A DNA stretch of 64,000 nt from Simmondsia chinensis (GCA_018398585.1 JAGTTD010000015.1:30895478-30959477); one strand, 5' to 3'. Counted from the first letter of the stretch, positions 21,240 through 33,221 are shown. Translations and numbers: made by a program. The notes: generated by a model not told the origin, from the letters alone.

Positions 21240-21470
21240 ATACCCAATGCCTCGAGGGCTCCCGTCTACTCAGGGTCTTGGGGGAGCAGATGTACGCAGC
21301 CTTTCCCCTTCAGGGTGTTAACCTGAAGAGGGGCAGTTTCCCAGTGCCCCTAACCTGAGAGTGAGGACTTTCCAGGAGGTCACCCATCCTCTTATTACTC
21401 TCTCCCGAACATGCTTAATTTCGGAGTTCTAATGGGATCCGGTGACGGCATATTGGTGCCCTCTTTGGTT
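21240..21470 (-). mobile_element. 5S rRNA-headed SINE, second subfamily
   Basis: The minus strand reads CCAAAGAGGGCACCAATATG, CACCGGATCCCATTAGAAC, CATGCTTCGGGAGAGAG (box A slightly altered), GGATGGGTGACCTCCTGG, then CTCAGGTTAGGGGCACTGGG, CCTCTTCAGGTTAACACCC, CTGCGTACATCTGCTCCCCC, GGGAGCCCTCGAGGCATTGGG. The GGGGCACTGG insert at the junction and GGTTAACAC are shared only with the copy at 58561, which marks a subfamily. Confidence 0.83.
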
Positions 21471-22291
21471 TATACTTGATAAATTTAATTTAAGTAATTA
21501 TTTATTGTTCAATTCATATGATAAATTGTTATTAAATTAAAATATAATAAATAATTAATTAATTTTATTATGATACTTTGATTTTTCAACTCACATGACT
21601 TGAAAAAATCACCTAAATTTTGATTACGGTTTTTAAAAACTATCTATATTTTTTAAATTTTTAGCGTCACACCTAAATTTTTTTAAAATTTTTCAATATC
21701 ATACATTAATATTAATATTATTTATATCCATTAATTTATCTAAAAAATTTTTAGATATTTAAAAAATAATTCTAATATTGTAAAAACATGTTTTTTTAAA
21801 AGACCGTGTAAAATTTTAAAAATATTTTACAAGTAATTCTATTTTTTGAAAATACAAGTAAAATTTAAATAATTTTTAATAAAAAATTAAAAATTAAAAA
21901 GAACAAAAAAAAGGATCAAAAGCGTAGCCCACACGCAACCCCATCGGCAGACAAATATTCCATAAACGCGTGAAATGTAGCAAGCACGTGCCGCTTACGT
22001 TATTTGGGAATATTACAGCCGATAGATCTGACACGTGGACGATGGATTTCCATGTGGGGCTCAATGTTAAGATTGGTGCACCTGATGGGCCGAGCCCATC
22101 TTTATTTTGCATTAAATTTAATTCCTCGTTATTATAATTTAGTATACGACGAATATTATCCTGTGCGATGTACAGAGGTGCTTGTAGTTTTTAATTTTTT
22201 TTATGTTATCATATTATAATTGTATTAAATTTTCATTTTTCCTGTTTTTTATTTTGCCAGTTGTATATAAAATTTCATATTATATCATAAA

Positions 22292-22783
22292 TACGGGTGT
22301 AAATGAGCCAAGCCGGCTCGCGAGCCCTTGTGGGCCAGCTCGTCATAAAGCTCGAAAGGCTCGCCTCGCTTTGACGTCGAGCCGAGCCTAAGCCTGCTCG
22401 TTTAGCTTATCGAGATGAGCCCGAGCCTAGTAAAGCTCGAGCTCATAAGCTCGCGAGCCTAAACGAGCCCAAGCAAGGTTTCCTTAATGTAATATTTTGA
22501 TTAAATATGACCAATAAAGCCACATTTGAGCCTAACTAAACCGAGCTTGAACTTCAACAAGCCTAGATTGAGCTTCAATGAGCCAAAATATTGCAAGCTT
22601 AATTCGAGCTCGCTGAACTTAGATCGAGCCGAGCCCGAGCTTTTGATGACCCGAACTTTCAAACTTAAACTTTTTGAGATCGGCGAGCTTTGAGCCAAGC
22701 CCGAGCAGAACTTAACGCAATCGAGCCGAGCCTTGAGCCTGGCAAGCTCTGGCTCGGCTCGACTCGGCTCAAATACACCCCTA
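22292..22783. mobile_element. hAT-type nonautonomous element, GGCTCG-rich family, perfect 8-bp duplication
   Basis: The left end is TACGGGTGTAAATGAGCC and the right end GGCTCAAATACACCCCTA. ATCATAAA flanks both sides exactly (22284-22291 and 22784-22791). The 492-bp body has GAGCCGAGCC/GGCTCGGCTC words in both arms and no transposase. Confidence 0.85.
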
Positions 22784-23089
22784 ATCATAAATATGTAAAA
22801 CTTAAATTATATGTATAAGCATTAATGCATAAAATAACAATTCCTATAGATTTTGAATTTTACGATTTCCATACATTAAGATTAAGAAGATAAATTGATA
22901 GACTGTTAAGTATGGACACCGAAAATATCCGATTTCTCCCTCTTAACCACTTTCTTTAATATACGACGTACGATGAAGTATCATACTTTTAATTATCTTT
23001 TATATTTATGTGTTTATATGCTGTGGTGGAGAGAAGACCAGACTATTATTTATAAAGGAGTAAGGGATGTCTTCCATCAAGACACCAAT

Positions 23090-23225
23090 GACTGTGTCAT
23101 TTCGTTAATAGACGTGTCTTTATTAACAGATATGTCTCTTCATTAAAAGACATGTCTATTTACTAAGAAACATATCAAAAAGACATGATTCTTTATTAAA
23201 AGACTTGTTCTTTCATCTAAACATA
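23090..23225. repeat. Short tandem repeat of GACATGTCT/TTATTAAAA words
   Basis: Five or six diverged copies of a unit of about 25 bp (AGACATGTCTTTATTAAA and variants) occur in a row. Nothing is coded here. Confidence 0.55.
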
Positions 23226-23693
23226 TATCTTTGCCTTGACGGGGCTTTAGAAATGCACGGTTTAGGATTTGAGGGCTTTTAACAATGGGGAGATTTGAAA
23301 AAATATAATAGAAAGATTCCTCGTTATTATAATTGCTAAGTCAAAAAAAAAAAGATATTATACTGGCTAAAATAAATGTTTTTGACACTGTATTAGATAC
23401 GTGGCTAATTTTTTTTAGCGCTACGTGGTATAGGTTGAGGCTCATTAGCACCCTATAAATGGAGAAAAATTAAGTCGCTTTTAATACAAAAAATAATAAT
23501 AAAACACCAAACTATCTCAATGTGAATTTTTTTAGCACCGACGAAAATGAATAGTTTCATTATTCTTCTTTGATTTAATATATCTAAATTTATTTTTTTA
23601 ACTTAGTAATTATCAAGAAACTATATATTTAATATTATAAATATTTAATATATTTTAGTATACAAATTATATATTCAATTTTGCACACATCAA

Positions 23694-24177
23694 CAATAAC
23701 AACAACTGACCTAGTGCCCCAAGGACTCCCGCGTGAACAGAGTCTTGGGAGTAGGATATACGCAGCTTTACCCCATCAGAGTGATACTCTACCGAGAAGC
23801 TGTTTTCGAAGACCTCCTACCCGATAAGCGTGAAGCGCATGAAAAGTATGGAGAACATGAAAAGCATGGAGGCATAGAAGCAAGAACAAAAAGAAAAGGC
23901 AAACAAGGATCTAGGACAGAGAGCCTGCATAACGATAAAAGCAACTATATGTAGAGTCTAAGCAACGAATAGTAAGGCAGAACTGCGTATAAACAAACAG
24001 GCATGTAAGAAGCCTGGTGGCGCTAGTACTAGCTTAGAAGTACTCGTCGCTTCTCAACTGCTGTGTCAGTTATACTTATATTAATCCTCCACTGAGTTCT
24101 ATCAAGGGTCATCTCCTTATTTAGGTTGAGATAGGCGAGGTCATATCGAATCGCCTCCATCCAATTCTTCTTTGGCC
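23694..24177 (-). mobile_element. 5'-truncated RTE-type LINE whose 3' end is the SINE tail
   Basis: The minus strand opens inside the C-terminal end of a LINE polyprotein: KNWMEAIRYDL, then LNKEMTLDRTQWRI, with a stop at 24029-24031. This matches the end of plant RTE-type reverse transcriptases (WMEAIRYDL/MTLDRTQWR pattern, from memory). About 335 bp of 3' UTR follows. It ends GGTAGGAGGTCTTCGAAAAC, AAAGCTGCGTATATCC, GGGAGTCCTTGGGGCACTAGG, GTTGTTGTTATTGTTG, that is, the tail of the 5S-headed SINE. Flanking 18-mers match at 15 positions (23676-23693 and 24178-24195). Confidence 0.8.
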
Positions 24178-24917
24178 CAATTTTATACAGATCAATTGAC
24201 TAAAATATTTGATTTTATTATTTAAACAATCCGATGATCATGCAAGTTATTATATTCAATTAATTTAAAGAGTAATGTCACACATATTTACTTTATCGGT
24301 TATGCAGGTTATTATTTTATTTATTGTGTCAATTTAATTTTTAAAACTTTAATTACACTAATTTAATTTTTATACAATTGAAATTGTTCTAACCGAGTCA
24401 AATCTACATATAAAGTTCTAACTCAAACTGCAACGTTACTTAAAAAATAATGTTTAATTTTTCACATCAAAAGGGTGTTTGTCAAACTCTTCTGTAATAG
24501 ATTATCGGACGCGTAACAATTTGTCCAAGGCGTCCTAAATGCCCTTTGAAGTGGGTTGGCGAAGAACGTCATTTAGAGTTACTCGGGCAAGGGTAGCCGC
24601 AAGAAATGACTGAATACTTTTGTCAGTGCGGACTGTCGCAAGATGTTTCAGGTTTGGATAAGACAGACGTTGAAGATTGTAAGGTAGAAGGGGGATAGGG
24701 GTAGGAGTCATCGATATATCCAAAAAGTCTGTGTGAAACAAGTATTATATTGAATTATTCACACCAAGTGGGATAATCAGTAGAGTTTTCAAGTTAATCG
24801 GTGACTGAAGTGGTAAAATTACTAGCAGAGATCAGGGTTGGGGCTGTCGGGTATGGCTCATTGGAAGAAAAACCCGACAACCCATAAAGGCCCATCACAA
24901 TTTGAGCGGGTAGGGGC

Positions 24918-25242
24918 TAGGGATGTAAACGAGTCTAGCATTCCCTTGTTCGAACTTCGGTTCGATAACGCTTATTAGCTCGAGTTTGAGCCAAGCTCTT
25001 ATCGAGTTTTCGAATATTTATTCGAGCTTGAGCCAATAAGATTTTATTATATTTGATACTCAGCTCAACTTGTAAGGCTGATCTAGTCGATTCGAGCTCG
25101 TTATCAAGCCGAGCCAAGCCAAGCTCGTTATCTATCGAAATCAAGCTCATTAGGCAATCAAGCCTCAATAACGAATACAAACGAACCCTAACCGATTTCG
25201 AACATGAGTAGTTTATTGAAAGTTCATTTCTTTTACACCCTA
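24918..25242. mobile_element. hAT-type nonautonomous element, GAGCTCG-rich family
   Basis: It starts TAGGGATGTAAACGAG and ends TCTTTTACACCCTA. The flanks GTAGGGGC and GTAGAACC agree at five of eight positions. The internal words (GAGCTCG, AGCCGAGCC, ATCAAGCTC) link it to the GGCTCG-rich family. Confidence 0.6.
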
Positions 25243-25582
25243 GTAGAACCCTATTTATATATATAGATATTAGATAAGCATGCTAAGAAAGAAGAATCTG
25301 TTGAAAAAATTCACACAATCCAGCATAAGTGGCAGCGAAAAACAACAAACCAGCGAAACAATCAGCACCAGTATTTACGTGAAAACCCTGTCTCAACTAG
25401 AGAGAAAAAACCATGGGACCCAACCGGGTGCCTCGATCTACTATAAAGTTAAGGATTACCATCCCTAATTTTTAGTACAAAAGGTTCATGTCACACGTAG
25501 TGGAACCTACATGCATGCCAAACTTTTAGTACTTGTTTGATTTATTTTCTTTTTAGTTTTTATTATTCACTACAGTTTTCCA

Positions 25583-25815
25583 GCTTCTTTTTTTTCGATT
25601 AGTGATAGAAATCGCAATACATAACAAGTCACTCGAACAAACGAGGCCAAAAAAAACCGAAAAAACTCGTGAGAAAGAAACGCAAAACAAAAAACACCCA
25701 GAAAACAAGAGAGCAAGGCAAAAATAATAAACATACCAAAAACAGGCACTATAAGGCATGTCAGCATTGGAAAAGACCGGCTCAGAGTAGGATAAGACGT
25801 CAAACTGTGACAAAG
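25583..25815 (-). mobile_element. 3' end of a poly(A)-tailed non-LTR retroposon
   Basis: On the minus strand it ends GGCCTCGTTTGTTCGAGTG, CACTAATCGAAAAAAAA, and it is homologous to 10020-10260 over its full length. The frames on both strands are repeat-derived. Confidence 0.55.
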
Positions 25816-25999
25816 CTGGAGAAAATTAGACAGAGTTTCGAGCATCTAAATTACGTTAAGGTTTTTCAGCTTCAGATACAGACAATTTGGAACAAAAGTA
25901 ATCTCACATCCGTGAGGAATAGAAAAATATATCAACTTATATATCATATGAGCTACTCATATTGCCAATTGATTTTGGGATAGAACCTCCTATAATATG

Positions 26000-28440
26000 T
26001 AACGGCTTATCATAAATTCAAAATTACAAATAGAAACGATGTAAATACCAAATGGGCCAGTTGTTTCTAGCATTTTTATGTTCAATTTGATTATTTATCT
26101 TTTCTTTTCATTAAAATAGTCCCCAATACTTCTAATTTTATTTAAATTAGTCACTTATATTTTTTTACTAAAATAGTCTCTAATATTTTATTTTATCATG
26201 AAAATAATCTCCCATTTGTGACAAAAAATTTAAACAAAAATTAAAAAACTACTTATCTACTTTACCAAAAGTAAAAAATTATGGATCATTCTGAACGAAA
26301 AGATTAAAAATTAATTTAAACAAATTTAAAAACATTAAGGACCAATGGAGTAGATAACTCAAAAAAAAAACACGCTGCTCTCCCATTATTGTTTTCCGCT
26401 ATTAGCATTTTTCAAATATCATGTCAATTCACGAGTTTAAATCAATCAATTTGATCTACGATCATCCACGATAATACATAAATAATTCAAAAGAAACGAT
26501 TGTCTCCCATTATGATTTTCCGCTATTTGTTGAAAAAATTAGAATTTTTTTTGAAATGTCGATTCAAATCGACTCACGAGTCTAAATCAGTCAATTCCAA
26601 CCACGATAATCCATGAATAAATATTTAAAAAAAAAGCTAAAAAGGAGAGGCTACTATATAATAATGATATTCCTATTTAAGCATGCAAAAATAGGCTTTT
26701 ATAAATATCATGTCTCTTTAAATTGCTGTTTGTGTTAGATTCAAATAAAATAAAATTTTATTATTTTTGCATGTTCTTCACCATGACTTGGTCTCTCACT
26801 TATTCTTTCTCATGGTTTTTTTATCGATAATTAACGAGAAAAACTCACAATATAAAAATAGACGTATTCGAAAACGGGGTCTGAAAAAGCTCACCGAGGT
26901 GAGAAACAAAAGAAGCCGACTGAGAGAAATAAAGGGTTTATTTGGTATTATTTTTTATTTGTATTTTTTGACTTTTCAGAAAAAAATCATATTTTGAAAA
27001 TAATTTTTATTTATTATTATTTTTTATTTTAGTTTTTTTTGGCATAAAGAAAACTAAAAATCATAAAAGAATATTTCCAAAATATGGGTCATTGGTTTAA
27101 AAAAAAAAAAAAAACAAATACGAGACAAAAAAATACTAAACTTGTCCTAAATTATCGGTTTGTCTAACAGATGGTCATGGAAACTCGTTAACAAAGGAAT
27201 AGAATTTAGTAACTGCTTGTTTTCCACATAAAACGAGTAGGACACCTTTATGTAGCTCGCATCGTAAGGAGGTCCCTTCAACCATCTATAGAGATGTGAC
27301 ACATCTGCGCGCGTGTGCACATACATGTATGTGTATGTGTGTGTGTCGTTTCGATGCACAGGTCAAGGATTCCACTCACAAAGAGAAATACTAAATTGTG
27401 CATTGATATGGTGTCGGTTTTCGTACTCCGATGTATTTGCTTATTGCCAAAAAAACTAACTTGTGCATCAAAGAAACTTTCTGATGTCGTAACCTTTCAA
27501 TTTTGTCTTCCCTCATTTGGCTTAAGGGCCTAAATGTCACCATAAACCCATTTGAGTGATAGTGCAGCTCGCCTTTCATGAAGCTCGTCCTAAAAACACC
27601 TACTTCTATTCAAATTCTCAAAAAGTAAAATGGGTAGTTACATATAGAATTTTCTTTTTTCGATAATTAACGAGCATAAAAACTCGTAAAATAGAATAGG
27701 GCACACCTACGAAAAGCAGGACCCAAAAAAACGAGAAAAAACAAAATATCAAACCATAGCAAAACAACACCGATCCATAAACAATAAGACACTAAAAAAA
27801 CAATGAATCATCCCTTTTCAGCTCGCAACAACAAACCCGCCAACATTTCTCTACGACAAACCTGCATTAACGACCTCGTCGATGATCGTCTCCTACCTTT
27901 GATATATTCGATGTTTCATGCAATTACGAAAAAGGGACAAATTAAAATGCTTTTTCTACTTTCACCCACCACATAGAAAAGCAAGCACTTTGGGGATCAT
28001 AATGTCTCCATGCTTTTCCCTTTTTGCATTGGGATCTGAGACACTCAAGTGACACTCTTTTTCCAATAAATAGAGAGGACCTATCAGTATAAGCTAGTCC
28101 ATCCACCGAAGCAGAATTCTAGAAAGACTGTAAGAGCGAAAAAAAGTAAAATAAAATAAAAGACTTGAAAATCTAAAGACGTCTAAAAACGTGCCTAAAC
28201 CAACTCTTAGGGGACAAAAACGCCGAAAGAGCCCTGCCAAACTAAGCCAAAAAATACCTAAACATAAACAAACGAGCAGCAATGAAGAAGAACACCCTCC
28301 ATCTTTCTTAGGATATCACAGAATAGAAGCCTACAATCTCAAACACCAATAACTCCTCCGAATGACGAGAAACACTTGCCGCAAGCACTCCAAATAATAC
28401 TCAACTCATGGCCACCCTAAGAAAATTGTTGAGACTCCAC
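26000..28440. other. Intergenic, decayed repeats, no gene
   Basis: About 26085-26365 shows the TAGTCCCTAATA/GGACCAATGGAGTA ends of the GGTTATTTA-type MITE family. About 26815-26900, 27655-27800 and 28120-28300 are A-rich retroposon 3' fragments (ACTCGTAAAATAGAAT-type starts with TTCGATAATTAACGAG). I see no gene. A short GT microsatellite lies near 27320-27350. Confidence 0.4.
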
Positions 28441-28600
28441 ATGTGAGCCTAATAATTAGAATCCCACATTAGAATTGTGAAAGAGAAGAGATTACCTTAT
28501 AAGCCTAGTGAGTTACTCCACCTATGACCAATTGATTTTAGGATAGAACTCCACTTAGACTTATATGTGGATCTCATGTATTCCAACTTCATGGGTTGCG
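28440..28600 (+). repeat. TCCCACAT-type repeat, reference copy
   Basis: AATCCCACATTAGAATTGTG, AAGAGAAGAG, TTATAAGCCTAGTGAGTTAC, CCAATTGATTTTAGGATAGA and TATGTGGATCTCATGTATT occur in order. Relatives are at 17490, 25870, 15830 (split) and, on the minus strand, 39061. Similar TCCCACAT starts are seen at the ends of short plant LTR elements, but no pairing LTR was found. Confidence 0.5.
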
Positions 28601-28670
28601 CCTAAAATGGCCCACTGGATATTTAATAAAAACCATGCGAAGAGCACCAAACATCAAGAAAGGATCTGAA

Positions 28671-28741
28671 AATGGTAAGATATATACAACCTTACTTTTA
28701 GAGATTTCTACCCTATAGGGAGGTTATTTCCGAAAGACCCC
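28671..28741 (-). mobile_element. Fragment of the TTG-ended retroposon tail
   Basis: The minus strand reads CTTTCGGAAATAACCTCCCT, ATAGGGTAGAAATC, AAGGTTGTATATATC, the first half of the tail module. No head and no 3' end. Confidence 0.45.
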
Positions 28742-28879
28742 CAATTGTAAAATGACTCTTTTTCGGTGTTTGAGAAATATATAGAGGTAGCGTTTTAAGT
28801 AGAACCTTGAGGCAATGATGGTGTGGGTATAGGCGTCTGGGCTTCTTGGGGCATGTTGTTGTACTTCAGGAGTTGGTGT

Positions 28880-29598
28880 TAGGGGTGTAAATGAGCCGAG
28901 CGGAGCATGCCCGAGTTTGGTAGGCTCGAGGCTCGGCTCGTCAACGCTAGGCTCGGCTAGGAGAATTTTGGGCTCAAGCTCGGCTCGTTGTAGGCTCAAG
29001 CTTGGCTCGAGCTACGGCTCGTCTAACATAAACTCACTCATTAGCCTAGAATTTAAATTGCAAAACTACAATTTCTATAACAAAAAATATAAATGTAATT
29101 TGTATCTCATTTATATATTTTATATATTATATAATGACACCTATCGGTATACATAATTTTACATAAAATGTTCTAGTGTATAAAAAAAAAAAAAACAAGT
29201 ATACTTCATGTAATGAAAATAAGAGTTTATAATTTTATTTTTTTTTCATTCATCATTGAAGGGGAAAAAAAAAAAAAAAAAGAGCTTGCAAAGCTATTAA
29301 ATATTAATTAATTTGTAATTAACAAAATGCTTAGTAATTGCTGCACACCCCATGCACGCCAACAGGCAACAAGAACATGCATTAATGTTTAAAATTAAAT
29401 TGATAAAATATACAATTAAAATTAGAATAAATATAAATTTTAGTATTGTTTATATAGAGGCTAGTTTAGGCTCGCGAGCTCACGAGCTCGAGCATTATCA
29501 AGCTCGGGCTCGGCTCGGCTCGAACTCGTGACGGGGCAAGCTAGACGAACTTTGTGTCAAGCTGGCTCGCGAGCCCGCTTCGCTCATTTACACCCCTA
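28880..29598. mobile_element. hAT-type nonautonomous element, GGCTCG-rich family, long form
   Basis: It starts TAGGGGTGTAAATGAGCC and ends GCTCATTTACACCCCTA. The flanks GTTGGTGT and GTTGGCGT form an 8-bp duplication with one mismatch. The arms carry GAGGCTCGGCTCG words. The centre (about 29040-29450) is AT-rich with two long A-runs and makes this copy longer than 22292-22783. Confidence 0.82.
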
Positions 29599-30208
29599 GT
29601 TGGCGTGGTGGTAGGCATCTCGGTATTTAAGGGCTTGTTGCCATCTTTTTTTTTCCCCTTATTCTTGTGGGCTTTCTCGTGATCCGCTTCGATTGGTGCG
29701 TCCATTTTGTACTGAAAGTTATCTCTCCAATTATCGGAAAAAGAATAGCACATTGAGTAGTGTTTCAAATGCTATCGCTCTAGCGTTTGGAGTAGCAGGT
29801 AGCGTTGTGGATTATGTAATGATAAATTTACCCGGTTATTCTTACTTATTTACACAATTATCATTACTATAAAATCGTACACACAAGACAAATCAATTCA
29901 AAAATTGATTGATGTAAACTTGAGATGTTTCTTTCAGTTTATAATGTAAGAATAGTAAATAGACACAAAAAAAAAAAAAAAAAAAAAGTCGTCACGTCGG
30001 CTCAAAAGCACATAAGCCGCAACATGATCAAAGTTCAAAGCCAAGTTATATAGAAGGGTCCAGCACTGTGATGCCTAACTGTACAGAACAGTCCGCAACA
30101 AATCATTTCTATGATTCGCCCAAAATAAAATATGCACAGAATATTGTGTCAAAACCACTCGAATGATACGTCACCCTAAAATCACGAAGCTTCTTTCTTG
30201 TATCATGT

Positions 30209-30502
30209 TTACTTCACTGAATTTGGATTCTGATGAGGCACTGTACCCGCACGTCTGAGCTCGAAGCCCCAGATTCCGGACTCATGCGCATGGGCCGACT
30301 TCTTCTTCGACAAGGGCGACCTATGAGCACTGCCCACTTCATCCTCATCATCACTTGATTTCGAACCACCAACCATCGATCCACCGCCAACTTCTTCAGC
30401 CCCATCGCCACAAAAATCCGAACCATTAACCACAACAACCCCATCGTCACCATTTTTCGAGGCACCACCCACCTCGACCTCACCTCCATCATTTCTCAAC
30501 AA
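30209..30502 (-). CDS. Unassigned ORF, possible terminal exon of an unknown gene
   Basis: I do not recognise this protein. The minus-strand frame codes for up to 97 residues, starts at a TTG rather than an ATG, and ends in TAA at 30209. It is rich in Gly, Asp, Glu and Val at first (GGEVEVGGASKNGDDG), then acidic-serine (SSDDEDE), then PLSKKKSAHAHESGIWGFEL, then basic with a QNPNSVK end. GC content and codon choice are clearly higher than in the surrounding spacer, which suggests a real or recently lost exon. The upstream side reads ACTTGTTGAG, a weak acceptor. No partner exon was found within 2 kb on that strand. It may be a pseudogene fragment. Confidence 0.3.
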   Translation of the reverse strand: MLRNDGGEVEVGGASKNGDDGVVVVNGSDFCGDGAEEVGGGSMVGGSKSSDDEDEVGSAHRSPLSKKKSAHAHESGIWGFELRRAGTVPHQNPNSVK

Positions 30503-31210
30503 GTAAATTTTTTTTCTTTTTTTTTTAAATTATATCTTGATACAGCGCGTAGATGAAAATTAACGGGGAACGAAAATATTCAAGAGCCTTCCCTTAATTC
30601 TAATTACTAAAACAATAAAGAACAAGAGAAAAATAGTTTAATCTAATTCTCACGCCCCAAGAACATAGAAAAAACATATAAAAAGGGATAAATTCTCTAA
30701 AAATAATTGAATTAATTAAATCCTAAACTTCCTCTTGTTTAAATAGAGGAACTAATTCAACTAAACTTAAAGACTTAAAAACTAAAAGATAGATACAAAA
30801 ACAACTATTTATTATCTAAATAACTAATAATTATCTCTTAATCTATTCTAAGATAAAGTCTCCTAATTGATATTAACTTTCTCAATTCGGTTCACCCTTT
30901 TGCGTCTCTCCTCTCTATCCACGCCTCTTCTATTCCTCCAAGTAACCCATTTCGTCAAGAACCCGATCCGCTAAGATACGGGCTATATCGTGTAGCTCTT
31001 ACAAAAGCAAGTGAGAAAAGAATAAAACCATTACAGAAAAGAAAGTAATTTGGGGATCATAATGTCTCCAAGCTTTTCCCTTTTTTTGCTTAGGGATCTG
31101 AGACACTCAGAACTTTTTGCATGAGAGGTCACTTTTTTGATGCGATTCTTTGTTGTATTTTGTGCTCAAGGTGCATGAATTGTATATATTTAACATGTCC
31201 AATTTGAACA
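30503..31210. other. Intergenic, no gene seen
   Basis: AT-rich spacer. At 31050-31110 a 60-bp segment (TTTGGGGATCATAATGTCTC, GCTTTTCCCTTTTT, GGGATCTGAGACACTC) repeats 27990-28050 with few changes; its nature is unknown. Confidence 0.4.
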
Positions 31211-31211
31211 C

Positions 31212-31476
31212 TGTCAGAGTATAAAATCAACTCTCGGGTTTCACCATTCAACTTAAGAAAAGTTGGTTCCTTGATGAGGTATTTGGGTCTTGTTGGCTAA
31301 AAGATTACGGGTTCGAATCTCAACGGGTCACTTTCAATATTGATATAATTTAAGCAAAAAGTACGAAGTGGGCATATATAATATCCATGCTTCAAGGGAG
31401 AATGTTAGAGTATACAACGAATTTTAGGCTTTTATTTATCAGCTTAAGCTTTTTGGGAAAAGTTGATTCCTTGACA
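31212..31476 (+). mobile_element. TRIM/SMART-type mini LTR element, decayed
   Basis: The left LTR begins TGTCAGAGTATAAAATC at 31212. The primer site is altered (GAGGTATTTGGGTC). The interior has GGGTTCGAATCTCAAC and AATTTAAGCA. The right LTR is 31403-31476, TGTTAGAGTATACAAC to CCTTGACA. Confidence 0.75.
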
Positions 31477-31479
31477 AAT

Positions 31480-33220
31480 GCGTACCTTACATATTGGGAT
31501 GTAAATAAATCGAATATTCGATGAACTATTCATATTTGAAGTTGGCTAGAGCTCGTTTATGTTCTTCGCGTGGGGGGGGGGTGTTTTAGGAGTTTGCCAA
31601 ACTAAGTTTGAATATGCTTGATAAGTTTAATGAGTAAACTGGTTTGAACAAAGAGTGTTCGATTGGTTAATGGTCGTTAATAGTTCAATAAAGATTTGTT
31701 AAGGGTGTTTGTTAATGGCTAGGTATTAGCTCGATAAAGGTTCAAAGATATATAGTTCATTTGTAGCTCAAATAGATCAATTAGTAGTGAGCTTGAGTGC
31801 CGTTTTGAGATGGAGGGGACTCACTTTCACATGCATAAGCAATCTAAGAGATCTCTTTAAATAGTAGCAATTCCCCTTCTTCAATGGTTTAACCAAGAAA
31901 GATCGACTCATGTTAATCTTTGCCATCATCAATGCAATTTAAGATTCCAGAAATGCCTCTATTTTCTAATCGTCTAATTGGGATCGCATCATAAATACCG
32001 TAAAGCTAAGGGTCATTACTTGGTTCCCGGCGTTAATAGGTTGCCCAAGCATCTTATTCCACTGCTGAATGGAGAATCCTCAAAGACTATCATCCACGGG
32101 ATCCTCATCAGATCTAAGACACCCCGTCTACATCCACATCCTCATATTTGGATAATGTTCTTAATTAGTCTTTGATCATTGTTGTTCACCTCTGATTTCT
32201 AGTAAAAGCCACCACCATCATCTACCGTCTTCAAAACTAGGCCCATTAGGGCTCGACTTCTCTTACAGTGCGTAGTTCACGCTTTGGACTTGAGATTCGT
32301 TTTTTTTAATTTTGTTTTGCTTTTCCTACTTCTATTAAAAGATACTATGTACTTCCAAGGATTCTATCCTCTTAATGATTATCAAAGAAAAAGCAGTAAC
32401 CTTGATTCAATAACAAGATCAATGCAATATTGAGGTCGAAGTTCAGCTCTTTTTTTTATAAATATTGGCATAGCCTAGGTACAAACAGGCAACTTAAAAA
32501 GACAAGCCCTTAGCCACCCCGTAAAACGGAAGTGGGAACAAAAAAGAGGCCAAAACAAACATGCACTAAAAGCAAAACACTCAAACAGAGCACAACAAAC
32601 ACCGAGCACAGGCCAGACAAGACGCGCAAGAACAAGCTCAAGCATGGATCCCAAATGAAGAAAAACCAAACGAACAACACGAGAAACAAGAGCAATAATG
32701 AGGTCAAAGTTCAGCTTAATTAAACTAATGATCGAAGTCGAGGTGAATATCAAGCATACTGATATAGCATACTACAAGAACAAGATCATCACTATGTAAC
32801 AAAAAAGGGAAGGGAATCCCAAGGCATGCATGCTTCTTGTCTCTTTTACCTTTTTCTTTTTGCATGTTGATCCATTTCTTTACCACAATTATAGGCATGT
32901 TCATGAGCATTGTTTGTTTACAAATTTGCCAATTTATTCTTCAGTACGTAGCGAGAAAAACTTACGACACAAAAATTAGCATCTCATGAAAAAAGACTCA
33001 AAAAATGCACACATACTGCTAGAAAAGAGAAAATAACAAAAAATACATATGACAATCGTATCTAACGACATCGAACCATACCCCCAGTACCACACCAGAA
33101 GTAAATAAACAATTGAGGGGAAGATCAGCACAGCACAGACCGAAACACAGAGCAAGAAAAGAACTAGACCATAGATGATGCCAGTGAACTAAGTAGTGCT
33201 TGCCCGAATTTAACCCAAAG
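31480..33220. other. Intergenic, repeat fragments only
   Basis: About 31500-31800 is text of the GAGCTCGTTTATG type shared with 47820-47960 and 55210-55480. About 32455-32720 is an A-rich retroposon 3' end on the minus strand, as is 32940-33200. No gene was found. Confidence 0.4.
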
Positions 33221-33221
33221 C

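Noticed and set aside
24535..24741. Minus-strand frame of 68 aa next to the LINE
   Set aside because: No similarity to LINE or other proteins can be seen, no splice context, and composition is that of spacer DNA.
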